Origin: JBDKVA01 sp039679375
GTDB lineage: Bacteria > Bacillota > Clostridia > Acetivibrionales > DTU013
Reading direction: 5' to 3'
Assembly (NCBI GenBank): GCA_039679375.1
Contig: JBDKVA010000172.1
Coordinates: 1 to 19,716, forward strand
DNA: 19,716 nt
Position numbers and translations under genes: made by a program. Shown here one piece after another: positions 1 to 7,416 of this stretch (its first letter is position 1; each line of letters opens with the position of its first letter). The notes beneath the pieces were generated by a model. That model saw nothing but the letters and a program-made list of their open reading frames with translations. It did no database searches and was not told the DNA's origin.

Positions 1-9
1 GGCCATAAA

Positions 10-46
10 CTGTGAACGGCCTATGGAATTTTGTGACCGTTCACAG
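10..46. repeat. 10-bp inverted repeat downstream of the HTH gene
   Basis: CTGTGAACGG (10-19) is followed after 17 bases by its exact reverse complement CCGTTCACAG (37-46). It lies about 85 bases past the stop codon of the minus-strand HTH gene, so it could be a weak terminator for that gene (only a short T run follows on the minus strand). It could equally be an operator for a gene beyond the left edge. The 17-base loop is long for a terminator. The rest of 1-130 shows no gene. Confidence 0.5.
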
Positions 47-130
47 GTTAATAGTAGCAAATAAGAAAAGCTGTTAGGTATGCAGCCTGCATACAATTGC
101 GTTTCTGCCATGTTATCAACCAAAACCGGT

Positions 131-586
131 TTATCTATTTTTTTCGTCGCCTCCAAGCAGGGTGAGCCCGAGATCATAGAGCATGCCTTGCGCTTGTACG
201 ATGTCTGTGCGATGGTTTATACAGTACAGAACGGCGGCGTCCCGCTTAATCCGGGGGTAAAGAGGATTCTTCTGCGCCATCTTCAATAGCATTTGCGTAC
301 CGTCTACATCCAGACCGAAGCCAAAAGCAAGCTGAATGACCTTATCCCTGGACGGCTTGCGGGTGCCGTTAAAAAGCTGATGTCCGTATGTGCGATCGAT
401 AGAGGATTGTTTGATGACATGCTCCGGTATCCGTTCCATCGCCTGGCACAGATCCGATATATACTCATGAAATTGAGGCATCTGTATGGCGTTGGCATTT
501 TTTTCAATGAAAGTTACCAAATTGGGGGATTTAAAAAGTTTGCGCAGCAATGTGCTTGTCCTTAATTTTTCAGCATTTAGCCGCAT
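131..586 (-). CDS. HTH (Xre-like) DNA-binding regulator, 151 aa
   Basis: This is a small, probably cytosolic DNA-binding protein. Residues about 56-105 form a helix-turn-helix region with the signature SSIDRTYGHQLFNGTRKPSRDK. The core 'DRTYGxQxFNGxRKPSRDK' followed by 'PLYPRxxRDAxxLY' is, from memory, typical of a Clostridia family of about 150-residue regulators. The reading frame runs open to 670, but the ATG at 586 is preferred: an AAGGAGG site precedes it by about 11 bases, and the residues further upstream do not look conserved. A near-consensus promoter lies upstream (711-739) and gives a leader of about 115 bases. The gene is divergent from the type IIG restriction-modification gene at 880, so it may regulate the shared spacer, but this is inference. 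Its target is unknown. It is longer than, and not obviously similar to, the classical controller (C) proteins of R-M systems. Confidence 0.72.
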   Translation of the reverse strand: MRLNAEKLRTSTLLRKLFKSPNLVTFIEKNANAIQMPQFHEYISDLCQAMERIPEHVIKQSSIDRTYGHQLFNGTRKPSRDKVIQLAFGFGLDVDGTQMLLKMAQKNPLYPRIKRDAAVLYCINHRTDIVQAQGMLYDLGLTLLGGDEKNR

Positions 587-710
587 TATGTCATAGACCT
601 CCTTGACTGCGTGTTTTTGCGGGCTGGCAGGCTTTCGCATTCTTTGGAATGAGCCTATGCCTCCGTGCAATTGTGCTCCAGCGCTATGTGGTAAGGCACC
701 TTATATGGGA

Positions 711-739
711 ATTATATACGGTTTATAGAATAGTTACAA
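711..739 (-). promoter_or_regulatory. Sigma-A-type promoter for the HTH gene
   Basis: On the minus strand TTGTAA (739-734) and TATAAT (716-711) are separated by exactly 17 bases. This is a near-consensus vegetative promoter pointing at the gene at 586-131, and transcription should begin near 704. Confidence 0.6.
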
Positions 740-787
740 TGTATTATAAATTTTAAAGTGCAATACATTTTTAATTGAACTCATTAT

Positions 788-796
788 TGCTATAAT
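788..796 (+). promoter_or_regulatory. Extended -10 promoter candidate for the R-M gene
   Basis: TGCTATAAT is an exact extended -10 element. The -35 region at the right distance (about 768-773) is only a T-rich hexamer. The element would give a leader of about 75 bases before the GTG start at 880. The surrounding spacer is very AT-rich, so chance TATAAT matches are common. Confidence 0.45.
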
Positions 797-879
797 GTTG
801 ATGAAATATAATGAAAAAAAATCTTACCGGTATAATTATTTTTTTATTATATTTGTATGCGTAACGGAGGTAAAGCGAT

Positions 880-3800
880 GTGACAGCAAAACAGGAGATA
901 TTTGAGCAGGTGTTGACTCGTCCCTTTTCCATGGATACATTTGTTTTGTTCACACGAGAGCTGCTGGTTGATGAAACGATGGTCTCACCGAATAAGTTCA
1001 ATAAGGAATATGGCAAATTTTCTTACTATATTGCAGGTTATACGCACATAGCAAATTATTTCGGGAATGACAGGAAAAAAATCGCCATATTCGCAGTCGA
1101 GCTGAAAAGAGGCAGATCCGTTGAGCGTGAGAGGAGCATGCAAAGAAGCTTTGCTAGAAAACTCATGGAAGACGGTAATTGCGATGCCGCACTTGCTGCA
1201 TTCCACACCGCCGGCGAGCCCAAATGGCGGTTGTCATTTATCCGTATGGATTATGAATTTGCCGCAGGGAGAATATCTGAGAAGCTTACTCCGGTTAAGC
1301 GCTATTCCTATCTCGCAGGAGAGGGAGAGCCCTGCCATATCGCGAAAAGCTGCCTTTATCCAATCTTTGAGGAGGAAGACAGTAAACCATCCGCTGATGA
1401 AATAGAAGAAGCGTTCAGTGTTGAAAGGGTTACAAGAGAATTCTTCGGGCAGTACTCCGAAAAATACCGCCAGGTCTGCGAATGGTTGGAGAGATCCCAG
1501 GATTTTATGGCGGAAGCCGGTTACCGCAGCTTCACCGGTGAACAGTTTGCGAAGAAACTGATGGGGCTGATCGCTTTTTTTTATCTCATACAAAAAAAGG
1601 GCTGGCTTGGAATCGACGCTCTGCCCGGGACATTGACGGAGAAAGAATATGTAAAAGGCCAGCCGTGGGGAACGGGACCGGAGGACTTTATGCGCAGGCT
1701 CTTTGTGACCTGCGAGAAAAAAAACGAGAATTATTTCAATGATTATCTTGAGCCGCTATTCCATGATGCCTTAAATATGAACCGGGGAGAAAACGGCTAT
1801 TTTTTGGGGCTGCACTGCCGTATCCCGTTTTTGAACGGCGGCCTTTTCGAGCAGCTTGACAATTACCGGCAGCATAACAACTTTGCCATCCCGAATGAAA
1901 TTTTTTCAAATACTTCCGAAAAAGGGCGGGACGCAGACGGGATCCTTGATATTTTCGACCAGTATAATTTCACGATGAACGAAGACGAACCGATGGAAAA
2001 GGAAGTAGCGATTGACCCCGAAATGCTTGGCAGGGTCTTTGAAAATCTGCTGGATGTAAAGGACAGGAAATCGAAGGGCGTCTTCTATACTCCGCGTGAA
2101 ATCGTTCATTACATGTGCCGGGAAAGCATTTCATATTATCTTGTTCATGAGACCGGGCTGCCATATGATGACGTAAAAGATTTTATCCTCTACGGCGAGT
2201 TTATGAAGGATGAAGATACAGCCTGCGGGATTCAGACCGGGAGCGGAGCGATGCTTATTCCGGCCAGTATTTTTGAATTGAAATCAGGTGTGAACCGGCT
2301 GAAGGAAATCGACGATGCGCTTTCCGGTATCCGTGTCGCCGACCCCGCAGCCGGTTCCGGGGCATTCCTTCTTGGAATGCTCAGTGAAATTGTACGCGCG
2401 AGGCAGAATATTTCCGCATATATGGGCATTTCAATGACTCCCCGGGCAAGGCGGATCATGTATGCATTTGACCGCCATCCTTATGCATTAAAGGCTAATG
2501 CGGTCAAAAACTGCATTTTTGCAGTTGATATCGAACAAAGTGCCGTTGATATTGCAAAATCGCGCCTGTGGCTTTCCCTTGCCGTCGATGGCGAAATCAA
2601 CCTCAGTGCGCAAAATGAACCGGAAGGACACACAAAGCCAGAAGAACTGCCGGACCCGGATTGCGATACAAATGCCCGAAATGAGCCGGAACGGCAATTA
2701 AAATCGGTGATACTTCCCGATATGGACTGCAACATTATCTGCGGAAACAGCCTTGCCGATGAGTTCGAGGGGATACCATACTGCTTGTGGGAACTGGAAT
2801 TCGGGCGTGTGTTCCACGACCGCGAAAAAGGCGGCTTTGACATAATTATTGGTAATCCCCCGTATATTGATTCGGAAAACATGGTCAACAGCGGAATGGA
2901 GGACCTGCGAAATACCATCGCTTCAAATTACAAATTCACCCAAGGAAACTGGGATATCTACATCGCATTCTTTGAAAAATCCTTCAGGATGCTGTCGGCA
3001 AACGGGATACTGTCTTTCATTACGCCGGACAAGTGGATTTCAAAACCCTTTGGCGATGAAATGCGGAAAAATCTGATCATGAACATCCATACGATCCTTG
3101 CCGCAGGCCGCTCAGTGTTCGAATCTGCCCTGGTGGATTCGATCATCACATTCGTAACGAAACGCGAATACGGCAATATCAGGGTATTTGAAATGGCGGA
3201 CAGGAAAAGCGGTATTATTTTGAAAAGGACCGTAGATAAAAAGATTCTTTCATCTCCATATGCGCTGGATATCATCTTCTCCGATGCAATCGGTCTGATC
3301 GGCAGGCTTGAGACGGAGAACGGTCTGCTTGGCGGCAGGTTCACATGTGAAAATGCCTGCGCAACATCGGATTGCTACAGGCTGAAGGATATACTTTATT
3401 CTTTGGAATCAGCGGATGAATTTTCCACGGACAATCAATTGAAAGTCACGAATACCGGAACGATCGGCCGCTTTGTGTCGCGCTGGGGCATCCAGCCTAT
3501 GACATATCTGAAGGACAAGTATCCGTTTCCTGTTGCGGACAGATCTGTTTTTCTTGATATGTTCACAAATACCTATGGGCGAAAATCCGTAAAAAAGAAA
3601 ATAATCATCAAAGGCCTGACTCTTCTTGATAGCTTTATTGACTTTGACGGAACTGTAATTCCGGGCAAATCAACGATGATGATACCATGCGATGACGAGC
3701 GGGATCTGAAGTATTTGAGCGCTGTCGTCAACTGCAGGCTGATGATATTCTTTATCAGACAAAAATACTCTTCATCCAGCTATAACGGGGGAATCAATTT

Positions 3801-4011
3801 CACAAAGGATATGATCAATCATCTTCCATGGAGGGAGCCCACAGATGAAGTTAAAAATACCGTAGCCGGACTGGTGGACGAGATCATTGCAAGAAAGCAG
3901 GAGGACAGTATGGCGGATACGGGTGAACTTGAAAGAAGGATCGATCAGATTGTTTATGAATTGTACGGATTGGCGCCGGAGGAAATTGTGATCGTTGAGA
4001 AGGATACATGA
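880..4011 (+). CDS. Type IIG restriction-modification enzyme (Eco57I-like), 1043 aa
   Basis: This is predicted to be a single polypeptide that both methylates adenine N6 and cuts DNA. The SAM-binding motif I DPAAGSGAF is at residues 488-496 and the catalytic NPPY of an N6-adenine methyltransferase is at 659-662. GVFYTP (400-405) precedes motif I, as in many Eco57I-type proteins. The N-terminal part has D64-x9-E74-L-K76, which fits the D...ExK core of a PD-(D/E)xK nuclease. Residues about 700-1043 would hold the target-recognition domain. The length suits type IIG enzymes (about 900-1100 residues), and no separate specificity or restriction gene lies beside it. The start is GTG at 880, 9 bases after GGAGG (866-870). 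An ATG at 878-880 overlaps it but is followed at once by TGA. BREX PglX is an alternative from the methyltransferase motifs alone, but no BREX partners are present. Recognition sequence unknown. Confidence 0.85.
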   Translation: MTAKQEIFEQVLTRPFSMDTFVLFTRELLVDETMVSPNKFNKEYGKFSYYIAGYTHIANYFGNDRKKIAIFAVELKRGRSVERERSMQRSFARKLMEDGNCDAALAAFHTAGEPKWRLSFIRMDYEFAAGRISEKLTPVKRYSYLAGEGEPCHIAKSCLYPIFEEEDSKPSADEIEEAFSVERVTREFFGQYSEKYRQVCEWLERSQDFMAEAGYRSFTGEQFAKKLMGLIAFFYLIQKKGWLGIDALPGTLTEKEYVKGQPWGTGPEDFMRRLFVTCEKKNENYFNDYLEPLFHDALNMNRGENGYFLGLHCRIPFLNGGLFEQLDNYRQHNNFAIPNEIFSNTSEKGRDADGILDIFDQYNFTMNEDEPMEKEVAIDPEMLGRVFENLLDVKDRKSKGVFYTPREIVHYMCRESISYYLVHETGLPYDDVKDFILYGEFMKDEDTACGIQTGSGAMLIPASIFELKSGVNRLKEIDDALSGIRVADPAAGSGAFLLGMLSEIVRARQNISAYMGISMTPRARRIMYAFDRHPYALKANAVKNCIFAVDIEQSAVDIAKSRLWLSLAVDGEINLSAQNEPEGHTKPEELPDPDCDTNARNEPERQLKSVILPDMDCNIICGNSLADEFEGIPYCLWELEFGRVFHDREKGGFDIIIGNPPYIDSENMVNSGMEDLRNTIASNYKFTQGNWDIYIAFFEKSFRMLSANGILSFITPDKWISKPFGDEMRKNLIMNIHTILAAGRSVFESALVDSIITFVTKREYGNIRVFEMADRKSGIILKRTVDKKILSSPYALDIIFSDAIGLIGRLETENGLLGGRFTCENACATSDCYRLKDILYSLESADEFSTDNQLKVTNTGTIGRFVSRWGIQPMTYLKDKYPFPVADRSVFLDMFTNTYGRKSVKKKIIIKGLTLLDSFIDFDGTVIPGKSTMMIPCDDERDLKYLSAVVNCRLMIFFIRQKYSSSSYNGGINFTKDMINHLPWREPTDEVKNTVAGLVDEIIARKQEDSMADTGELERRIDQIVYELYGLAPEEIVIVEKDT

Positions 4012-4077
4012 AATTAATTATCTATGCTTTTTGTGCCGGTTCGCATATAATATTAATAACTTAAATTTACCAGCTTA

Positions 4078-4143
4078 GTACCTTATTGCCGCGAAACTAC
4101 AATAAAAACAAGAATATAATTTCACATTCGTGGCAATAAGTAC
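4078..4143. repeat. Long imperfect inverted repeat in the spacer
   Basis: CTTATTGCCGCGAA (4082-4095) pairs with TTCGTGGCAATAAG (4127-4140) at 13 of 14 positions, and the odd pair is G-T. Three outer bases (GTA with TAC) extend the stem past a bulged C. The 31-base AT-rich loop contains TATAAT at 4115-4120. There is no T tract, so it is a poor intrinsic terminator. It could be a small MITE-like remnant or an RNA hairpin downstream of the R-M gene. Confidence 0.55.
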
Positions 4144-4154
4144 ATTCGTTGGGT

Positions 4155-4172
4155 TGTGGGCGGTAGCCCACA
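4155..4172. repeat. 7-bp hairpin with GGTA loop
   Basis: TGTGGGC (4155-4161), loop GGTA, GCCCACA (4166-4172). This is a perfect GC-rich stem immediately before the dispersed-repeat remnant. It has no T run on either side, so terminator function is doubtful. Confidence 0.4.
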
Positions 4173-4189
4173 TTAGTATGCTATTGAAA

Positions 4190-4222
4190 AGCGAGATTGC
4201 TGTGCTGCGCTTGCAATGACAA
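4190..4222. repeat. Remnant of a dispersed bacterial repeat
   Basis: The stretch containing GCGAGATTGC and, a little further on, TTGCAATGAC resembles a degenerate palindromic repeat found in many unrelated bacterial genomes (GCGAGATTGC...GCAATGAC type). When translated on the minus strand it gives the familiar spurious peptide 'VIASAAQQS'. It is not coding. Copy number in this genome cannot be judged from one window. Confidence 0.45.
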
Positions 4223-4305
4223 GCCGGAGCGGGATTGCCGCGCACAGTTTATTCTGGGTTTTACGAGGGACTATATGACAGGGCTGTGAAGAGGAGGGTA
4301 AACCG

Positions 4306-5217
4306 GTGAAACGTTTCAGGAAATTAGTCATAAAGGCTCTTTCCTTTAAGAAAGTGAGCATGAAGAAAATTTACAAACAGTACCGTAAATTTTTGAATAT
4401 TGTGAATCCATCCTTCAAGCCTATTTATAATTTGTGGGACCATAAGATCATGGCAGGAGACAGAGAGATACCGGTGCGTGTGTTTGAACCCGGAAAAAAC
4501 GCGGCCTCCAGGGTTTTGATTTTTTTCCACGGCGGCGGCTGGGTGACAGGCAATATCGATTCCTACACCAAGGTGTGCGTCAACATGGCAAACCAGACAA
4601 GACATACGGTCATTTCCGTCGATTACAGGTTGGCTCCCGAGCACCCTTTCCCGGCCGGGCTGGAAGACTGTTACCAGGTTGTAAAGGAAGTTTTTTCGAG
4701 GCTGGATCTGTTACGTTGCAGATCGGAGGATATCACGCTGATCGGCGATAGCGCGGGAGGCAATCTGGCCGCGGCGGTATCCCTGATGGCCAGGGACAGG
4801 GGTGAATGCATACCCGGCAGGCAGATACTGATTTATCCCTCCACCTATAATGATCACGGTGAAAATTCGCCATTCCCGTCAGTAAGCGAAAATGGAACGG
4901 ATTATATACTTACATCCAAACGTATTCAGGATTACATGGAGCTATATGTCCCGGACGTGAAGGAACGGACCAGCCCTTATTTTGCGCCGTTGTTGGCTGA
5001 GAACCTTTCGAACCAGCCTGACACGCTGATCATTACAGCGGAGTTTGACCCGCTCAGGGATGAAGGGGAGGAATACGGAAGGCGGTTGGAGGAATCCGGC
5101 AACCGTGTGCAGGTATACCGGATGAAAGATGCTCTTCACGGTTTTTTTTCTTTGCCGTGGACTTCTGAGTATGTAATAAAGTGTTATAATATAATTAATG
5201 TATTTTTAGGATTATAA
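4306..5217 (+). CDS. Alpha/beta hydrolase, HSL-type esterase, 303 aa
   Basis: This is a probable carboxylester hydrolase of the hormone-sensitive-lipase family. It shows the oxyanion-hole motif HGGGW (75-79), the nucleophile elbow GDSAGGN with Ser149 (147-153), Asp248 in EFDPLRDEG and His278 in DALHGF, so the triad is complete. DYRLAPEHPFPA (106-117) is the usual family signature. There is no signal peptide; the basic first 20 residues may touch the membrane. The start is GTG at 4306, 8 bases after GAGGAGG. It is the first gene of an apparent three-gene operon: the acyltransferase-like gene begins 32 bases after its stop, and a zinc-ribbon membrane protein follows. The substrate is unknown; the pairing with an acyltransferase suggests acyl ester or lipid chemistry, which is inference. 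Confidence 0.85.
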   Translation: MKRFRKLVIKALSFKKVSMKKIYKQYRKFLNIVNPSFKPIYNLWDHKIMAGDREIPVRVFEPGKNAASRVLIFFHGGGWVTGNIDSYTKVCVNMANQTRHTVISVDYRLAPEHPFPAGLEDCYQVVKEVFSRLDLLRCRSEDITLIGDSAGGNLAAAVSLMARDRGECIPGRQILIYPSTYNDHGENSPFPSVSENGTDYILTSKRIQDYMELYVPDVKERTSPYFAPLLAENLSNQPDTLIITAEFDPLRDEGEEYGRRLEESGNRVQVYRMKDALHGFFSLPWTSEYVIKCYNIINVFLGL

Positions 5218-5249
5218 TTTACCTGGCACATTGAGTACGGGAGGACGCT

Positions 5250-6545
5250 TTGAAACAACGGAAAGGAATAGAATGGAGCAGACTGGACAATGCCTCAAAA
5301 ATTTTTCCGGCAACCTGCAACGAGAAAGATACGAAAGTATTCCGGCTTGTCTGCGAACTGCACGAAGCCGTGAAACCTAAATATCTGCAGCAGGCGGTTA
5401 ATTTGACCCTTGAGAGTTTCCCTCTTTACAAATCCGTTTTAAGGAGAGGGATATTTTGGTACTATTTTGAACGCAGTGATATCCATCCTGTGGTTAAACA
5501 GGAGTCCAGCCCGGTTTGTGCGCCTATTTATCAAAGAGACAGAAAAAACCTATTGTTCCGTGTGCTTTATTACAATAACCGGATCAATGTTGAGATATTT
5601 CACGCCCTTTCCGATGGGACAGGTGCTCTCTGGTTTATGCAGACACTGGTATACCATTATATATCCCTAAGGTATAAGGATAAAATTACCGGTAAAGTGC
5701 CTAAACCGAATTACAGCGCCTCGATAAGCCAGCAAACGGATGACAGCTTCGGCAGGTACTATACGGGCAGGTACTATACAGGCAGGGACGCCATCGGGCT
5801 GGCGGGTCGGAATATCAAAGGGGATGCGGAAGCCGAGGCATACCATATCAGAGGAACCAGGGTGGAGGAAAACAGGCTAAAGGTGATAGAAGGCTGCATG
5901 CCGGTAAAAGCCGTATTGGAGGAAGCGCATAAATATAATACGACACTGACGATATATATCACCTCATTATTTATATACTCCATATGGAAGGAGATGCCCG
6001 CAAACAGGAAAAACCGTCCTGTCGTTTTATCAGTTCCAATCAATTTGCGGCAGTTTTACGAGTCGGAGACAGCAAGGAACTTTTTCAGTACAATGGCAAT
6101 AGGCTACAAATCCGGCAAGAACGGCAGCGAGCTGAAGGATATCATACAAGCTGTCAGCGAAAGTTTCCGGAAGGAACTGTCCGAAGAACAGATACAAATG
6201 AAAGTGAACCGTTTCGTATCATTCGAGAAGAACTACCTGACAAGAGTCATTCCGCTGCCTTTGAAGGATTATGTCCTGCGTATTGCCAGCAAGCTGAAGG
6301 ATAGGAGCGTGACAGCGTCCATATCCAATATAGGCCGCATTGCCATGCCGGTGGAATTTGAACCTTATATCCGGCAGTTCTGTGTCTATTACAGTGCCAG
6401 AAGGCCGCAGATCACATTGTGCACATACGGAGACAGGCTTGTTTTAAGCTTTTCTTCACCTTTTGCGGAGACTGAGATACAAAGGATATTTTTTGAATCG
6501 CTATCTCAAAAAGGGATCAGGATCGAGATCACGTCAAATCTATAG
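5250..6545 (+). CDS. Condensation/alcohol-acetyltransferase-like acyltransferase, 431 aa
   Basis: This looks like a CoA-dependent-acyltransferase-fold protein related to condensation domains and alcohol acetyltransferases. The active-site motif appears as FHALSDG, with His118, Asp122 and Gly123 matching the second His, Asp and Gly of HHxxxDG; the first His is Phe here, as in AATase-like families. Such enzymes move an acyl group to an alcohol or amine; the acceptor here is unknown. The length (about 430) is normal for a single domain. The start is TTG at 5250, 5 bases after GGGAGG. A 15-bp in-frame duplication at 5751-5780 encodes a repeated GRYYT segment in a poorly conserved region. It lies between the hydrolase gene and the zinc-ribbon membrane gene, with short gaps, and is probably co-transcribed. 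No carrier-protein domain is visible, so a role in a classical NRPS is unlikely. Confidence 0.72.
   Translation: MKQRKGIEWSRLDNASKIFPATCNEKDTKVFRLVCELHEAVKPKYLQQAVNLTLESFPLYKSVLRRGIFWYYFERSDIHPVVKQESSPVCAPIYQRDRKNLLFRVLYYNNRINVEIFHALSDGTGALWFMQTLVYHYISLRYKDKITGKVPKPNYSASISQQTDDSFGRYYTGRYYTGRDAIGLAGRNIKGDAEAEAYHIRGTRVEENRLKVIEGCMPVKAVLEEAHKYNTTLTIYITSLFIYSIWKEMPANRKNRPVVLSVPINLRQFYESETARNFFSTMAIGYKSGKNGSELKDIIQAVSESFRKELSEEQIQMKVNRFVSFEKNYLTRVIPLPLKDYVLRIASKLKDRSVTASISNIGRIAMPVEFEPYIRQFCVYYSARRPQITLCTYGDRLVLSFSSPFAETEIQRIFFESLSQKGIRIEITSNL
5751..5786 (+). repeat. 15-bp tandem duplication inside the acyltransferase gene
   Basis: GGCAGGTACTATACG (5751-5765) is followed by GGCAGGTACTATACA (5766-5780) and then a partial third GGCAGG. 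The two full copies differ only at the last base. The repeat keeps the frame and doubles GRYYT, so it looks like a recent slippage event. Confidence 0.8.
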
Positions 6546-6561
6546 ATGGGAGGGAGAGAAC

Positions 6562-7254
6562 ATAAAGTATTGTAACCATTGCCAGACGCACATACGGGGG
6601 AACAAAGGCGAATGCCCGCTATGCAGGAATATTCTGCCGGATGAAGGATATTGCAATACCCAGGAAGAAATCTTTCCCGAGATCCCTCCCGCATATGAAC
6701 GTCATCTTGCTATCCGTATCATGGCATTTATCTCTATTTTTACTATAGTAGCAAGCTTTGCCGTATACAATATATTTCCGTCGGTCGTATACAATATCAT
6801 CCCTCCAAATGTAAACTGGCCGATATTTGAAGTATTTGGCCTTCTTAGCATGTGGCTGAGCTTTATCGTGGTAATGAGGAAAAGGCACAATATCACGAAG
6901 AATATCATGTGGCAGGTGATCATCGTATCGGCGCTGTCGGTCATCTGGGACTGGAGAACCGGCTCAAGGGGCTGGTCGCTGGATTATGTGATACCCGTCA
7001 CATGTGTTGTGGCCATGTTTGTGATGTATGTGACGGCTAAGGTTCTGAAGCTGAGCGCCAGGGACTATATTGCCTATTTTTTGCTGGACGGGCTTTTTGG
7101 AATCATCCCGATCCTGTTTATCCTGTTTGATCTGATCAATGTGTTTTACCCTTCTGTTGCATGTGTTGCGGGCAGTATCATCTTTTTATCTGCCATACTT
7201 ATTTTCCAGGGTGAAAACATCAAAATGGAATTAATGAAAAGGATGCACATATAG
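6562..7254 (+). CDS. Zinc-ribbon membrane protein (DUF6320-like), about 230 aa
   Basis: A four-cysteine zinc ribbon at the N-terminus (KYCNHC then CPLC; C4, C7, C18, C21 counting from codon 6562) is followed by about six hydrophobic segments spread over residues 45-225. This matches, as I recall it, the DUF6320 type of Clostridia membrane protein. The function is unknown. The frame is open from 6463, but no ATG, GTG or TTG lies between 6493 and the ribbon. The strong GGGAGG at 6548-6553 sits 8 bases before an ATA codon at 6562. The expected family start 'MKYC' appears here as ATA-AAG-TAT-TGT, so a non-standard ATA start is proposed. The alternative is TTG at 6493 with a weaker AAAGGA site, which would overlap the previous gene by 53 bases. 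It is the last gene of the hydrolase-acyltransferase operon. Confidence 0.7.
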   Translation: MKYCNHCQTHIRGNKGECPLCRNILPDEGYCNTQEEIFPEIPPAYERHLAIRIMAFISIFTIVASFAVYNIFPSVVYNIIPPNVNWPIFEVFGLLSMWLSFIVVMRKRHNITKNIMWQVIIVSALSVIWDWRTGSRGWSLDYVIPVTCVVAMFVMYVTAKVLKLSARDYIAYFLLDGLFGIIPILFILFDLINVFYPSVACVAGSIIFLSAILIFQGENIKMELMKRMHI

Positions 7255-7345
7255 AATGCGGTTTTCGGCAGAATATCTTTGGACGTTTGACGGCGAATCT
7301 CCCGTATGCCTTTTGAAAAGGGAAGTGCAGACAATTATGGAGGCT

Positions 7346-7364
7346 GTTGTAATTGTACATTGTA
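7346..7364 (+). promoter_or_regulatory. Cluster of TTGTA direct repeats upstream of the hydrogenase promoter
   Basis: GTTGTA (7346-7351), ATTGTA (7352-7357) and ATTGTA (7359-7364) stand in a row. The same hexamer forms each arm of the palindrome over the -10 box at 7404-7416. The spacing suggests binding sites for one regulator upstream of the operon; this is inference from the pattern alone. Confidence 0.35.
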
Positions 7365-7387
7365 TACCAAAAAAAAATAAATATTGC

Positions 7388-7416
7388 TTGACTATACACA
7401 GGCATTGTATTACAAT
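7388..7416 (+). promoter_or_regulatory. Sigma-A-type promoter of the hydrogenase operon
   Basis: TTGACT (7388-7393) and TACAAT (7411-7416) are separated by exactly 17 bases. Transcription should begin near 7423 and give a leader of about 95 bases before the ATG at 7519. It is the best promoter in the window and sits where the 12-gene operon begins. The rest of the 264-base spacer holds no gene. Confidence 0.7.
7404..7416. promoter_or_regulatory. Perfect palindrome ATTGTATTACAAT over the -10 box
   Basis: ATTGTA and TACAAT flank a single central T. The right arm contains the -10 hexamer, so a protein bound here would block RNA polymerase. A second small dyad, CAATCT/AGATTG (7413-7418 and 7423-7428), overlaps the start site. 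The regulator is not identified. Confidence 0.45.

Noticed and set aside
293..565. 90-residue open frame on the plus strand
   Set aside because: It lies opposite the HTH gene, lacks a ribosome site and has no recognisable motif; it is a shadow frame.
791..796. TATAAT with TTGAAC at 775-780 as a full promoter
   Set aside because: The gap is only 10 bases, far short of the 16-18 needed; only the extended -10 reading is kept.
2481..2918. 145-residue open frame on the minus strand
   Set aside because: It is antisense to the methyltransferase catalytic region, which has clear conserved motifs; the Ser/Arg-rich composition is typical of a shadow.
880..4011. BREX PglX or a type I HsdM
   Set aside because: There are no BREX or HsdR/HsdS partners, and the N-terminal D...ExK nuclease core fits a type IIG enzyme.
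4173..4361. 62-residue open frame on the minus strand containing VIASAAQQS
   Set aside because: It is the known spurious translation of a dispersed repeat and overlaps the hydrolase start.
7309..7321. Palindrome CCTTTTGAAAAGG as a terminator of the hydrolase operon
   Set aside because: The centre is a single base, so no hairpin loop can form at full stem length, and no T tract follows.
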